From: Lacinutrix sp. 5H-3-7-4
GTDB taxonomy: Bacteria; Bacteroidota; Bacteroidia; Flavobacteriales; Flavobacteriaceae
Reading direction: 5' to 3'
NCBI RefSeq assembly: GCF_000211855.2
Contig: NC_015638.1
Location: forward strand, 2,887,001-2,951,000
Length of the DNA: 64,000 nucleotides
The notes under the pieces were generated by a model, which was not told the DNA's origin, ran no database searches, and saw only the letters and a list, made by a program, of their open reading frames with translations. The translations under genes and the position numbers were made by a program. Of this stretch, positions 48,161 through 56,789 are shown piece after piece (positions within the stretch are counted from its first letter, which is position 1; each line of letters begins with the position of its first letter).

Positions 48161-48204
48161 CACAAAAAAAATAAATCGGCTTTATTTTTATAAAGCCGAT
48201 TTAT
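48161..48204 (-). terminator. Intrinsic terminator of the LPS operon
   Basis: A perfect 14-bp stem (48171-48184 with 48191-48204, six-base loop) is followed on the minus strand by seven Ts. It lies about 177 bases after the PlsC-like stop codon. Confidence 0.85.
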
Positions 48205-48279
48205 GATTAAGTAGTAGATTAATGTTTCTTTTTAGGGACTAAGAAGTTTACTTTATGTTTCATTACCAATTACTACACA

Positions 48280-48300
48280 ATTGTAATAAACAATTACAAT
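48280..48300. repeat. Inverted repeat ATTGTAAT-N5-ATTACAAT
   Basis: Two perfect 8-base arms with a five-base spacer lie in the 3' region of the LPS operon. They are not followed by a T-run, so this is not an obvious terminator; it could be a protein-binding site or an RNA stem. Confidence 0.5.
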
Positions 48301-48380
48301 GCCAAAATATAAATTTTTTTTTAATTTTTCTAATAAATTGAAATAAAAATAAACACAACTAACTAAATAACAGTTATTTA

Positions 48381-48929
48381 CTAGGAGTATTTCTCTATTT
48401 TACCAACTACATCTTGGTAAAATGAATACATAAATTTAAAGTCTGCTTCCATATCATCTGTAGGATAAAATGGTTGAGATATTACATTTTGTTTATTTTT
48501 AAAATCAAGAGTAAACATTATAATTGGCACATTAGCTTCCTTTGCGATATAGTAAAAACCAGTTCGCCATTTATCTACCTTTTTTCTAGTACCTTCTGGT
48601 GCAAAAGTGATTCTAAACTCTTCGTTCTTTTTAAAAACCTTGGCTATAGCTTGAACCTTATTTTCATTTTTACTTCGGTTTAAAGGTACGCCTCCAACTG
48701 CTTTAAAATAGTAGCCAAATGGCCAAGTAAACAGTTCTTTTTTTCCAACAAAATTTGTTTTAATATTTATTACTTTTCGTAATAAAACACCAATATAGAA
48801 ATCATGCCAACTTGTATGTGGTGCTGCAATAATTACAGCTTTTTTAATCTCATTTTTAGACATGGTTGTGTTACCAACCACTTTCCATCCAAGTAGTTTA
48901 AAATAAATAAATTTTGCTAGACTTCGCAT
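48381..48929 (-). CDS. PlsC-like acyltransferase
   Basis: This 182-residue protein has the glycerolipid acyltransferase motif H-x4-D in APHTSWHDFY (His38 and Asp43) and the FAPEGTR motif near 114-120. Such enzymes transfer acyl groups to lysophosphatidate or related lipids. It is shorter than typical PlsC and has no clear N-terminal membrane helix, as in a class of bacterial PlsC relatives. It is the last gene of the kdsB operon, one base after the kdnB stop, so a role in LPS or lipid synthesis is possible, but its acceptor is unknown. Confidence 0.88.
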   Translation of the reverse strand: MRSLAKFIYFKLLGWKVVGNTTMSKNEIKKAVIIAAPHTSWHDFYIGVLLRKVINIKTNFVGKKELFTWPFGYYFKAVGGVPLNRSKNENKVQAIAKVFKKNEEFRITFAPEGTRKKVDKWRTGFYYIAKEANVPIIMFTLDFKNKQNVISQPFYPTDDMEADFKFMYSFYQDVVGKIEKYS

Positions 48930-48930
48930 A

Positions 48931-50013
48931 TTACATTTTTTGATATAATGCTCTTAAAGTATCGCGAGTAATTGTTTTTTTCCAATTTTTACCAATAGCA
49001 TTTTCCCATAAAGGTTCTAGGCTTAAAGCAACATCTATCATGGTATCAAATTCTTTGTCTGATAGTTTTGCGCAAATACCTTGTGGTAATTGTATGTTGT
49101 GTTTCTCTTTCATTTGCTTAAAAAGAGCAACACCTTTTGGGTAATATTCTTCTAAGTGATCAAAAACGATGCAGTTTCCTATACCATGTTTAATGCCTAA
49201 TAAATAACCTAACCCATAACTTAATGCATGTGCTACTCCAACTTGAGAATAAGCAATACTCATACCACCGTGCCAACTGGCCATCATTAATTTATCTTGC
49301 GACTCTTCGGCAGTTAAGGTATCTTCTAAAAATATTTCTTTACATAAAGAATATGCTTTCTCACCATAAGATTTACTAAAAGCATTTAAATATGTCCCGT
49401 TTAAAGATTCTATACAATGTACATAACAATCCATACCGGTGTAAAACCATTGATCTTTAGGTACATCTTTTGTTAATTCTGGGTCTAATACTACTTGATC
49501 AAAAGGTGTATAATCACTATTTATTCCTAACTTACGTTCGGGACCTGTTAGAATAGTTGTTCTAGATACTTCTGCTCCTGTACCAGAAATGGTAGGAATA
49601 CCAACGTGGTATACGGCAGGATTTTTTACTAAATCCCAACCTTGATAATCTTTAGATTCACCGTTATTAGTTAACATTATTGATACTGCTTTGGCAATAT
49701 CTAAAACTGTACCACCACCAATACCAATTATTCCAGATGGTAACTCTTTATATTTTACTATAATATCTTCAACTAAACTATCTATTTGCGATGTTTTAGG
49801 TTCTTGCTCTGCAGATACATAAATTACCTTATCATCGTAAGACAAAGGTATTCTAGATGTTAGCCATGCATTACCTTTAAACACATCATCCACAAAAAAT
49901 ATAAATGGTGCAGTAGCATTTAAGCGTTTAGGTGATAAAATATCTTCTAATTGATTAAAACTACCACGTCCAAAAATTACTTTGGACACCATTGGAAAAT
50001 TTTTATAACTCAT
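48931..50013 (-). CDS. kdnB: 3-deoxy-alpha-D-manno-octulosonate 8-oxidase (KdnB-like)
   Basis: This 360-residue iron-containing alcohol dehydrogenase closely follows the KdnB family, which oxidises the C8 hydroxyl of Kdo as the first step towards 8-amino-Kdo. The NAD-binding GIGGGTVLDIAKAVS (from about 95), the YQGWDLVKNPAVYHVGIPT segment and the metal region MDCYVHCIES with later HALSYGLGYLLGIKHGIGN are visible. In Shewanella the second enzyme is the aminotransferase KdnA; no such gene is in this window. It lies in an operon with kdsB, which activates Kdo, so a role in LPS inner-core sugar modification fits. Confidence 0.88.
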   Translation of the reverse strand: MSYKNFPMVSKVIFGRGSFNQLEDILSPKRLNATAPFIFFVDDVFKGNAWLTSRIPLSYDDKVIYVSAEQEPKTSQIDSLVEDIIVKYKELPSGIIGIGGGTVLDIAKAVSIMLTNNGESKDYQGWDLVKNPAVYHVGIPTISGTGAEVSRTTILTGPERKLGINSDYTPFDQVVLDPELTKDVPKDQWFYTGMDCYVHCIESLNGTYLNAFSKSYGEKAYSLCKEIFLEDTLTAEESQDKLMMASWHGGMSIAYSQVGVAHALSYGLGYLLGIKHGIGNCIVFDHLEEYYPKGVALFKQMKEKHNIQLPQGICAKLSDKEFDTMIDVALSLEPLWENAIGKNWKKTITRDTLRALYQKM

Positions 50014-50033
50014 TGACTTGCGTCTTTAATATT

Positions 50034-50654
50034 CTATTTATTATTTAAATTATTCTGAAATGTTTCTGCAAACATTGCCAAATGGTAACCATCTACCAAA
50101 GCATGATTTACATTTATTGAAACATTCATTTTATAAATTCCATTTTCTTCTAATACTTTAGAAAAAGCTAGTTTTGGTACAGATTCTTCTATTCCAGATA
50201 CAGGTTCTTTATGTCCCGAAAAATGAAGCCAAGGCATTGCCGAAGCATGAACACAATCTAAACCGTTTTTAGGCGGAAACAAATCTTTTGAATTAATAAT
50301 TCGTTGTTTTTCGCATTCTAAATTTTTCAAAAATAAGTTTAAATTTTCATTAAATTCTATAAATGAAAAACCAAAGGTTTTATCTGCTCTCATAATTGTT
50401 GCAGATGCATTTATAGTTTCAAAATCTATAACTTTTTCATTTACAATTCTATACCTTAAATTTTCGGTACTATTTATTGCTTTCATACAATCATGTAAAT
50501 ACACACCAAAAAAAGATAATTTATTTTCTTTTGAAAATTTATACGTTGCTGTTACATTTAATGGAAATGTTATTGCAAAATATGGATCTTTAAGCGTTTT
50601 AAAATGCTCAAAGTGCTGTTTTCTATTCCATGTATTTAATACTATTTCTCGCAT
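50034..50654 (-). CDS. Chloramphenicol-acetyltransferase-like acyltransferase
   Basis: This 206-residue protein has the CAT-like fold signature. The catalytic motif HxxxDG reads HALVDGYH (His184, Asp188) near the C-terminus, and NVSINVNHALVD and the N-terminal WNRKQHFEHFKT match the family. CAT-like proteins acetylate many small molecules; without further data it should not be called a resistance gene. It is within the kdsB operon between the HAD and kdnB genes, which suggests that it acts on a sugar or lipid intermediate. Confidence 0.85.
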   Translation of the reverse strand: MREIVLNTWNRKQHFEHFKTLKDPYFAITFPLNVTATYKFSKENKLSFFGVYLHDCMKAINSTENLRYRIVNEKVIDFETINASATIMRADKTFGFSFIEFNENLNLFLKNLECEKQRIINSKDLFPPKNGLDCVHASAMPWLHFSGHKEPVSGIEESVPKLAFSKVLEENGIYKMNVSINVNHALVDGYHLAMFAETFQNNLNNK

Positions 50655-50655
50655 A

Positions 50656-51360
50656 TTAATTAAGCAAAGAAATTAATTCGTTTAAATTTGATAAGGTTTT
50701 ATATTCGGTTTCATTGTTGGTAGATGTTTCTACTTCCTCATGTGCCCAAGTGGTGTGAAACGGAATATGTATTGCCTTTGCTCCTATTCTTGTTAATGGC
50801 AAAACATCAGATTTTAAAGAGTTACCAACCATTAAAAATGATTTTGGTTTTATTTCTAAATGTTTTAATAGTTTTGTATAATTAGTTTCTTTTTTATCGC
50901 TTAATACTTCTATATGATGAAAATATTGCAATAATCCAGATTTTTCTAATTTGCGTTCTTGGTCTAACAAATCGCCTTTTGTAGCTACAATTAATTTATA
51001 GTCTTGAGATAATGTTTTTAATACCTGCTCTACATTTGGTAACAATTCTACAGGTTTATTAATCATCTCTTTACCAATGTCAAGAATCTTTTCTATTGTT
51101 TTATTTGAAACTGTATAATTAGAAAGTTCTAGAGCCATTTCAACCATAGATAACACAAAACCTTTAACACCATAACCGTATACAGGTAAGTTTTTAATTT
51201 CCATTTTAAATAACTCTTGGTCTATTTTATTTGGCGTTTCAAATTGGCTTAAAAGTTTGGCAAATTCTGCTTCGGCCTCACGAAAATAGGTTTCGTTTAC
51301 CCAAAGTGTATCATCGGCATCAAAGCCTATAACTTTTATATTATTGTATTCTTTTTTCAA
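50656..51360 (-). CDS. HAD-superfamily hydrolase
   Basis: This protein of about 234 residues has the HAD motif I DADDTLW (Asp14, Asp16 from the chosen start), a helical cap, motif II VATKGD, and motif III/IV around FLMVGNSLKSDVLPLTRIGA. It is predicted to be a phosphatase. I chose the TTG at 51360, two bases after the kdsB stop, which places the KVIGFDADDTLW motif near the N-terminus as in homologues; a GTG at 51384 overlapping kdsB is possible. It lies in the kdsB operon; KdsC, the Kdo-8-phosphate phosphatase, is also a HAD enzyme, but this protein is not clearly KdsC. Confidence 0.87.
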   Translation of the reverse strand: MKKEYNNIKVIGFDADDTLWVNETYFREAEAEFAKLLSQFETPNKIDQELFKMEIKNLPVYGYGVKGFVLSMVEMALELSNYTVSNKTIEKILDIGKEMINKPVELLPNVEQVLKTLSQDYKLIVATKGDLLDQERKLEKSGLLQYFHHIEVLSDKKETNYTKLLKHLEIKPKSFLMVGNSLKSDVLPLTRIGAKAIHIPFHTTWAHEEVETSTNNETEYKTLSNLNELISLLN

Positions 51361-51361
51361 A

Positions 51362-52090
51362 TTATTTCCACAATTTTTTAGCACGTTCTAAATCTTCTGG
51401 TGTATCAATTTCTACACCTTGAACGCTTGTTTCAACCATTTTAATTCGCTTTCCATATTCTAAATAGCGAATACATTCTATTTTTTCTGAAGCTTCCAAC
51501 ATTAACATTGGTAGATTATAAAAGTCCATTAATGCCTGTTTTCTAAACGCATAAACACCTTTGTGCTTATAGTATTTTGTAGCGACTTCTTTATCTCTTG
51601 GGTATGGTATTGGACTGCGAGAAAAATATAATGCAAAATCTTTTTGGTCTACAATAACCTTTACTGTGTTTGGGTTATTTATCTCTTCAATGTCTTTAAT
51701 ATTAACCATTAATGAGGCTAAATCTATAGACTTATCACTGTCATTTTCAAAAACTTTAATAAGCTTTTTTAAGGATGCTACTTCGGTAAAAGGCTCGTCT
51801 CCTTGTACATTTACAACAATATCTACGTCTAAATTTTCTACAGCTTCTGCAATACGGTCGCTACCACACTCGTGTGTTTTAATACTCATTATGGCTTTGC
51901 CTCCAATGCTTGTAATTTCTTTAAAAATTATTTCACTATCTGTAACCACGATAACTTCATCAAACAAATTGGTAGCTACTGTAGCTTCGTAAGTACGAGT
52001 AATCACAGGTTTACCTTCTAAATCTTGCATTAATTTACCAGGAAAACGAGATGCACTATATCGTGCGGGAATCATTGCGATTATTTTCAT
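51362..52090 (-). CDS. kdsB: 3-deoxy-manno-octulosonate cytidylyltransferase (CMP-Kdo synthetase)
   Basis: This 242-residue enzyme activates Kdo with CTP before it is added to lipid A. It shows the [15 protein letters not shown] start motif, ATD-like [15 protein letters not shown] near 95-101, and the SRSPIPYPR and HKGVYAFR segments of KdsB. It is the first gene of a five-gene minus-strand operon with a HAD phosphatase, a CAT-like acyltransferase, kdnB and a PlsC-like gene. A TATTTTTG -7 element lies 26 bases upstream of its ATG. Confidence 0.95.
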   Translation of the reverse strand: MKIIAMIPARYSASRFPGKLMQDLEGKPVITRTYEATVATNLFDEVIVVTDSEIIFKEITSIGGKAIMSIKTHECGSDRIAEAVENLDVDIVVNVQGDEPFTEVASLKKLIKVFENDSDKSIDLASLMVNIKDIEEINNPNTVKVIVDQKDFALYFSRSPIPYPRDKEVATKYYKHKGVYAFRKQALMDFYNLPMLMLEASEKIECIRYLEYGKRIKMVETSVQGVEIDTPEDLERAKKLWK

Positions 52091-52115
52091 CTAAAAAATT
52101 GAAGTATTAAAGATT

Positions 52116-52123
52116 CAAAAATA
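52116..52123 (-). promoter_or_regulatory. Candidate -7 element for the kdsB operon
   Basis: TATTTTTG on the minus strand, 25 bases upstream of the ATG at 52090, matches TAnnTTTG. No TTG at the -33 position. Confidence 0.45.
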
Positions 52124-52167
52124 TAATTTTTAAAATGAAAGACAGAGTCTTTTTATGGTTTTTTGAG

Positions 52168-52734
52168 CTAAGCGCTAGCCGATTTCATTTTTTTATAGAG
52201 TTTAAATATTACAAAAAATAGTATAGCCACAAAGAAAATTGCTAAAACCGGTAATAAAACTGAAACTATAGACATGCCTATTGCTGTTCCCGTTTCTACT
52301 GTGCTAACTAAAGGATTTGCAACACCACCAGTTGTTGCGGTAGATGCCAAACGTGTTGCTCCAGATGAACTTGCTACTGCTGCTGCCGTTCCGCCACCAG
52401 CAATAATGGCTAATGCCCATGTTATTACTGGACTTAAGTCTGCTACTGTAGAAACCATAACTGCTGTACCAGCAATAGCCGCTAATGGTATTGCTACTGT
52501 ATCTAAAATGTTATCTACATAGGGAATATAATATGCTAAAATCTCTACTACAGTTGCTACGCCTAATACTATTAATGCAGATAAACTTCCTATCCATTGC
52601 CAAGATTCATTTAATTCCCAAATACCTAAATAAGAGACTAGACTTAAGGTAAAAAGTGGTACAAAAACACGAAATCCAACAGATGCAGATAAACCTATAC
52701 CAAGGCAAATACTTATAATTGTTTCGGCTGTCAT
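52168..52734 (-). CDS. DUF4126 membrane protein
   Basis: This 188-residue protein has four or five hydrophobic segments rich in Gly, Ala and Val (about 5-30, 43-68, 80-110, 148-180), including the SASVGFRVFVPLF start and a repeated AAVASSSGATRLASTATTGG loop. This matches the DUF4126 family, of unknown function. It follows the RecD-like helicase gene after 21 bases on the same strand. Confidence 0.85.
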   Translation of the reverse strand: MTAETIISICLGIGLSASVGFRVFVPLFTLSLVSYLGIWELNESWQWIGSLSALIVLGVATVVEILAYYIPYVDNILDTVAIPLAAIAGTAVMVSTVADLSPVITWALAIIAGGGTAAAVASSSGATRLASTATTGGVANPLVSTVETGTAIGMSIVSVLLPVLAIFFVAILFFVIFKLYKKMKSASA

Positions 52735-52755
52735 AATATATTGCGTTTATTATTT

Positions 52756-54192
52756 TTATTCAGATTCAAAAAAATTATCCTTAAAGCCAAGTAAATATAC
52801 TTTTTCTTTTGCACGTGTTATTGCTGTATAAAGCCATCTTAAATAATCTTTAGTAATTACACCATCTGGTAAATATGGTTGCTCTACAAATACTGTATTC
52901 CATTGTCCACCTTGCGACTTATGGCAGGTTATAGCGTAAGAAAACTTAACTTGTAATGCATTAAAATGTTTGTTTCCTTTTATTGCTAAAAACTTTTTAT
53001 AATTACTTTTCTCTTCTTCGTAATCTTTTTGAACTTCTTGATATAAACGGTTAGAGTCTTCATAGGTTAACGAAGGTGTTTCTGCCGAAATAGTATCTAA
53101 TAACAATACTGTTTCAAAAGGTTTCATTTTTGGGTAATCTACCATTCGTATTTTTACTTCAGCAAAACGAAAACCGTATAATTCTTTAATGCTAAATATT
53201 TCAAGAACTTCTATTATGTCACCATTTGCAATAAAACCAGCTTCGGTTGTAGGCTTTAACCAAAAATAATTATTTTTTACAACCATTAAATAGTCTCCAG
53301 AAGACAATTCGTTTTCATTAAATAAAATTCTGCTTCGTATTTGTTGGTTGTAAAGGTTTGCACGTTTATTGCTTCTAACAATTATTGCCATTTCTTCATT
53401 TCCTAAAGTGCTATAACTATCGTTTATAGCATCCATAATATCATAACCATCAACCAATCTAACAATGTCTTTAAAAGCTTTAAGATTAAATTGAAAACTT
53501 TCAAAAAAACCGCTAGATAAGGTTTCTCTAAGCATTGTCGCATTTTCTAAAATTCCAGAGTTTTGTTCTTGACGCATTACTTCGTCTAACTCCATTTTAG
53601 AAACTAATTTATTATAATTTAAACTTAGTGTGTTCTCATCTAAAGCAGGACTTATATCTAATTTTACTGGTGGTAATTGTGCAGTATCTCCTATTAATAG
53701 TAATTTACAATTATGACCTTGATATACATATTGCATTAAATCGTCTAATAACGATCCATTAGCAAATTGTTTAGAATCTCCAGGAGTATCTGGTATCATA
53801 GACGCTTCATCTACAATAAAAAGTGTATTTCTGTGTTTATTAGGCTGTAAAACAAAATTTACGCCACCACCTTTATCTTTTTTAGGAAAATATATTTTTT
53901 TATGTATTGTAAAGGCTTCTTTTTTAGAATAATTTGAAATTACTTTAGCTGCTCGCCCAGTTGGTGCCATTAGCACAGCGCTTTTTTTAGCTTTCCATAA
54001 ATTATTAACTATTGTACCAATTATTGTTGTTTTTCCTGTTCCTGCATACCCTTTTAAAAGAAAAATACCGTTAGATTTATCATCAAAAATGAATTCTGAT
54101 AGCTGTAAAAGTAAAATATCTTGTTTTTGAGTTGGTTGGAACGGAAACTGCTGTTTTATAAGGGAATAAAATTCAGATTTAGTGATTTCCAT
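52756..54192 (-). CDS. RecD-like ATP-dependent DNA helicase
   Basis: This 478-residue protein is a superfamily 1 helicase. It has Walker A GYAGTGKTT (48-56), motif II FIVDEASM (about 128-135), the GDTAQLPPV motif, and motif VI in the C-terminal AITRAKEKVYLLG, with CHKSQGGQW just before. It resembles the RecD2-like single-subunit 5'-3' helicases; RecB and RecC partners are not near. A TATATTTG -7 element lies 22 bases upstream of its ATG. Its role is probably DNA repair or replication-fork rescue. Confidence 0.92.
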   Translation of the reverse strand: MEITKSEFYSLIKQQFPFQPTQKQDILLLQLSEFIFDDKSNGIFLLKGYAGTGKTTIIGTIVNNLWKAKKSAVLMAPTGRAAKVISNYSKKEAFTIHKKIYFPKKDKGGGVNFVLQPNKHRNTLFIVDEASMIPDTPGDSKQFANGSLLDDLMQYVYQGHNCKLLLIGDTAQLPPVKLDISPALDENTLSLNYNKLVSKMELDEVMRQEQNSGILENATMLRETLSSGFFESFQFNLKAFKDIVRLVDGYDIMDAINDSYSTLGNEEMAIIVRSNKRANLYNQQIRSRILFNENELSSGDYLMVVKNNYFWLKPTTEAGFIANGDIIEVLEIFSIKELYGFRFAEVKIRMVDYPKMKPFETVLLLDTISAETPSLTYEDSNRLYQEVQKDYEEEKSNYKKFLAIKGNKHFNALQVKFSYAITCHKSQGGQWNTVFVEQPYLPDGVITKDYLRWLYTAITRAKEKVYLLGFKDNFFESE

Positions 54193-54214
54193 TAGGTGTT
54201 TTATAACTTTTATT

Positions 54215-54222
54215 CAAATATA
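54215..54222 (-). promoter_or_regulatory. Candidate -7 element for the RecD-like helicase gene
   Basis: TATATTTG on the minus strand, 22 bases upstream of the ATG at 54192, matches TAnnTTTG. Confidence 0.45.
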
Positions 54223-54241
54223 TAAATGATTTTTACTCTTA

Positions 54242-54276
54242 TTGGTTTTTACGAATAAAAAAAAATTGTAGATTTG
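54242..54276 (+). promoter_or_regulatory. Candidate promoter for the 54312-56408 operon
   Basis: TTG at 54242-54244, a 24-base spacer and TAGATTTG at 54269-54276; the spacing is one base beyond the usual range. The ATG is 35 bases downstream. Confidence 0.55.
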
Positions 54277-54311
54277 CGTTAGACCTTAATTAAATTAAAT
54301 TTAAATAAAAT

Positions 54312-55052
54312 ATGAAATTAGCGCTTATTATTATTGGAGCAATACTACTAACAATTTTAATTGTTTGGCTTATTGATAAGTTTATTCCTGCAAAAATTAA
54401 ACCTGTTGTAACTTTAGTTCTTTGGGTACTTATTGCCTTTTTGGGTTACCAAACATTTATGTCTGTATACAAACCAATTTTATTTAACCAAGTAAAAGAA
54501 AAGCGTTATGCTCAAGTAATTGAAAAATTAGTTGACATTAGAGATTCTCAAGTTGCTTATAAAGAAGTTAAAGGAAAATATACAAATAGCTACGATTCTT
54601 TAATTAACTTTATTGAAAATGGAAAATTTGCAATTGTAGAAAGAAGAGATACACTTGTAATTGATGAAGAATTAACACGTCGTTTCGGTGGTGTTGAAAC
54701 TCGTGTTGAACAAACTATAATAGATACTTTAGATTTTGTTTCTGTAAAAGATTCTTTATTTAAAACTTCTACAAGATATAAAACAATGATGAACGTTCCT
54801 TTTGCTAAAGAAGGTACTAAGTTTAAATTAAACGCTGGAGAAGTTGGTGAAGATGAAGATGATAAATTTCCTGTATTTGAAGCTTATGTATTGAAAAAAG
54901 ATGTTTTACACGATCAAGACAAAGCTTATATTGCTCAAGAAAACAAAGCAATTTCTGTAGAAGAAATTAAAGGAGATGCTGTAAGAGTTGGATCTATGGA
55001 AGAAGTAAAAGTTAACGGGAACTGGCCAAAAGTATATGACCCAAAAAGTTAA
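54312..55052 (+). CDS. Membrane protein of unknown function
   Basis: This 246-residue protein has two N-terminal membrane helices (about 3-23 and 32-52) and then a long soluble region with coiled-coil character and many charged residues. I recognise no named domain. It is the first gene of a three-gene operon with a DUF3822 protein and rsmD; its end overlaps the start of the next gene by 17 bases. The conserved gene order hidden in this operon is typical of Flavobacteriaceae, but no function is established for this member. Confidence 0.8.
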   Translation: MKLALIIIGAILLTILIVWLIDKFIPAKIKPVVTLVLWVLIAFLGYQTFMSVYKPILFNQVKEKRYAQVIEKLVDIRDSQVAYKEVKGKYTNSYDSLINFIENGKFAIVERRDTLVIDEELTRRFGGVETRVEQTIIDTLDFVSVKDSLFKTSTRYKTMMNVPFAKEGTKFKLNAGEVGEDEDDKFPVFEAYVLKKDVLHDQDKAYIAQENKAISVEEIKGDAVRVGSMEEVKVNGNWPKVYDPKS

Positions 55053-55857
55053 TACAATTTTAGAAATAACAGATAAAGAATTGTCCATTCAACTAAGTTT
55101 GAATGGACTTTCTTTTTGTGTGCTAAATACTAGCAATAATACTGTTACAACTATAAAGCATTTCTCTAAAGAAAAAAAACTAACTCCTTTTGAGCTTTTA
55201 GATTTTGTAAAACATTTATTTAATACAGAATCACTATTAAAAGAAAACTACAATAAAGTAACAGTAATACATACAAACGAATTATCTGCATTAGTGCCAC
55301 AAGCACTTTTTAACGAAGATGCTATGGCAGATTATTTAAAACTAAGTTCTAAAATTTTAAAGTCAGATTATATAACGTATGATACTATTACAGCAAACGA
55401 AACTGTAAATGTTTATGTACCATATATTAATGTAAACAACTTTATTTATGACCATTTTGGAGCCTTTACATACAAACACTTTTCTACAGTATTAATAGAA
55501 AATTTAGTTGCAGCTGAAAAAAATGCAAGCGATGATAAATTATATATAAATGTAAATACTACACATTTTGAATTGCTTGCCTTTGCAAAAGGAAAATTAT
55601 TACTTTATAACACTTTTGAGTATACAACACCCGAAGATTTTATCTATTATGTTTTATTTACAACAGAACAATTAGAATTCAATCCAGAAACAATTTCAGC
55701 TATTTTATTAGGTGCAATTGAAAAAGATGATACCTTATATAATATACTATATAAATACATTAGAAATGTATCGTTTGGTAATAGAATGGATTCTTTTAGT
55801 TTTACAGAAAAGCAAAACAATCAATATTCAAATTTCACCCTTTTAAAAAGCTTATAA
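55036..55857 (+). CDS. DUF3822 family protein
   Basis: This 273-residue soluble protein matches DUF3822, a Bacteroidota family with an actin-like ATPase-type fold by general resemblance. Visible features are ELSIQLSLNGLSFCVLN near the start, the central YVPYINVNNFIYDHFGAF segment, and the LYINVNTTHFELLAF strand. Its ATG overlaps the end of the upstream gene by 17 bases, and its stop overlaps the rsmD start, so it is translated within one operon. DUF3822 genes next to rsmD are a known pattern; function is not established. Confidence 0.88.
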   Translation: MTQKVNTILEITDKELSIQLSLNGLSFCVLNTSNNTVTTIKHFSKEKKLTPFELLDFVKHLFNTESLLKENYNKVTVIHTNELSALVPQALFNEDAMADYLKLSSKILKSDYITYDTITANETVNVYVPYINVNNFIYDHFGAFTYKHFSTVLIENLVAAEKNASDDKLYINVNTTHFELLAFAKGKLLLYNTFEYTTPEDFIYYVLFTTEQLEFNPETISAILLGAIEKDDTLYNILYKYIRNVSFGNRMDSFSFTEKQNNQYSNFTLLKSL

Positions 55858-56408
55858 TGCGTATAGTTTCAGGAGAATTTAAAGGCCGAAGAATTACAGC
55901 TCCAAAAAAGCTTCCAGTTCGTCCTACAACAGATATGGCAAAAGAATCGTTATTTAATATTTTAAACAACCATTATTATTTTGATGACATTTCGGTTTTA
56001 GACCTATTTGCAGGTACAGGAAATATAAGTTACGAGTTTGCTTCCAGAGGTACACAACAAATTACTTGTGTAGATGCAGATTATGGTTGTATAAAATTTA
56101 TAAACGAAACTGCCGAAAGTTTCGATATGCCAATACAAACCATTAAAAGCGATGTTTTTAAATTTTTAGAAAATAGTAATACAAAACATACTGTAATATT
56201 TGCAGATCCACCATACGATTTTCCTGTAGAAGCATTTTCTAAAATACCAGAACTGGTATTTAAAAACAATCTTTTAAAACCAGATGGTATGCTAATAGTT
56301 GAGCACTCTAAACATACAGATATATCACATTTAGACCATTACAGCCATTCTAAAAGTTATGGTGGTAATATGTTTAGTTTTTATAAACTTCCAGAAGAAA
56401 ATGAATAA
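55857..56408 (+). CDS. rsmD: 16S rRNA (guanine(966)-N(2))-methyltransferase RsmD
   Basis: This 183-residue methyltransferase has the RsmD start motif MRIVSGEFKGRRITAP, RPTTDMAKESLFNIL, the SAM-binding DLFAGTGNISYEFASRG (about 46-62), and the catalytic NPPY-type motif as FADPPYDFP (about 117-125). It methylates G966 of 16S rRNA (E. coli numbering) during ribosome assembly. It is the last gene of the operon that starts at 54312, and is followed by a terminator shared with rnpB. Confidence 0.95.
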   Translation: MRIVSGEFKGRRITAPKKLPVRPTTDMAKESLFNILNNHYYFDDISVLDLFAGTGNISYEFASRGTQQITCVDADYGCIKFINETAESFDMPIQTIKSDVFKFLENSNTKHTVIFADPPYDFPVEAFSKIPELVFKNNLLKPDGMLIVEHSKHTDISHLDHYSHSKSYGGNMFSFYKLPEENE

Positions 56409-56419
56409 TATTTAAATAA

Positions 56420-56450
56420 AAAAACCATCTAAAAAATTAGATGGTTTTAT
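56420..56450. terminator. Bidirectional terminator between rsmD and rnpB
   Basis: The stem AAAACCATCTAA / TTAGATGGTTTT (56421-56432 with 56437-56448, loop AAAA) with T-runs on both strands. Confidence 0.85.
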
Positions 56451-56457
56451 TATATAT

Positions 56458-56776
56458 AAGTAAATCTATAAGCCGGATTCTGTATTAAAACATTACTGTT
56501 TTAACCCTTATCATTTATCTTCGTGAGTTGTTACCAACACACTTTAGCTGCCTACCCTCTAACTCGCGCGTGCACGCTCAAACGCTAGTATACATGACAT
56601 TGCACCACATAGAGTTTACCTGGTTTCACTACAGCATGACCTGTACATACTTTCTGTTGCACTTTTCCTAACCTCACGGCTGGTGGCTGTTAACCACTAT
56701 ATTGCACTACGGTGTCCAGACTTTCCTCACTTGCACTAAATTTACTTTAGTATAAGCGCGATAAGGCGATTTACTT
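56458..56776 (-). ncRNA. rnpB: RNase P RNA (bacterial type A)
   Basis: On the minus strand a 319-base RNA is bounded by a P1 helix formed by its 5' AAGTAAATC (56776-56768) and 3' GATTTACTT (56466-56458). The universal P4 strand GAGGAAAGTCTGGAC and the 3' consensus ACAGAATCCGGCTTATAGA are both exact or nearly exact. It is the catalytic subunit of RNase P, which matures tRNA 5' ends. A TATTTTTG -7 element ends six bases before the 5' end, as expected for a transcription start at 56776. Confidence 0.97.
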
Positions 56777-56781
56777 ATTTG

Positions 56782-56789
56782 CAAAAATA
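56782..56789 (-). promoter_or_regulatory. -7 element of rnpB
   Basis: TATTTTTG on the minus strand ends six bases upstream of the rnpB 5' end. The -33 region has no clear TTG. Confidence 0.6.

Larger units (their letters stand above)
47868..48380. other. 513-base non-coding region between the propeller lipoprotein gene and the LPS operon
   Basis: No credible reading frame is present on either strand. It contains the terminator of the minus-strand LPS operon (48161-48204) and, separately, an inverted repeat ATTGTAAT-N5-ATTACAAT at 48280-48300. The promoter of the lipoprotein gene should lie near 47870-47960, but no TAnnTTTG is seen there. Confidence 0.6.

Noticed and set aside
50034-50654. 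Chloramphenicol resistance gene
   Set aside because: The CAT-like fold and HxxxDG motif are present, but the gene sits in a sugar and lipid operon, so the name would mislead.
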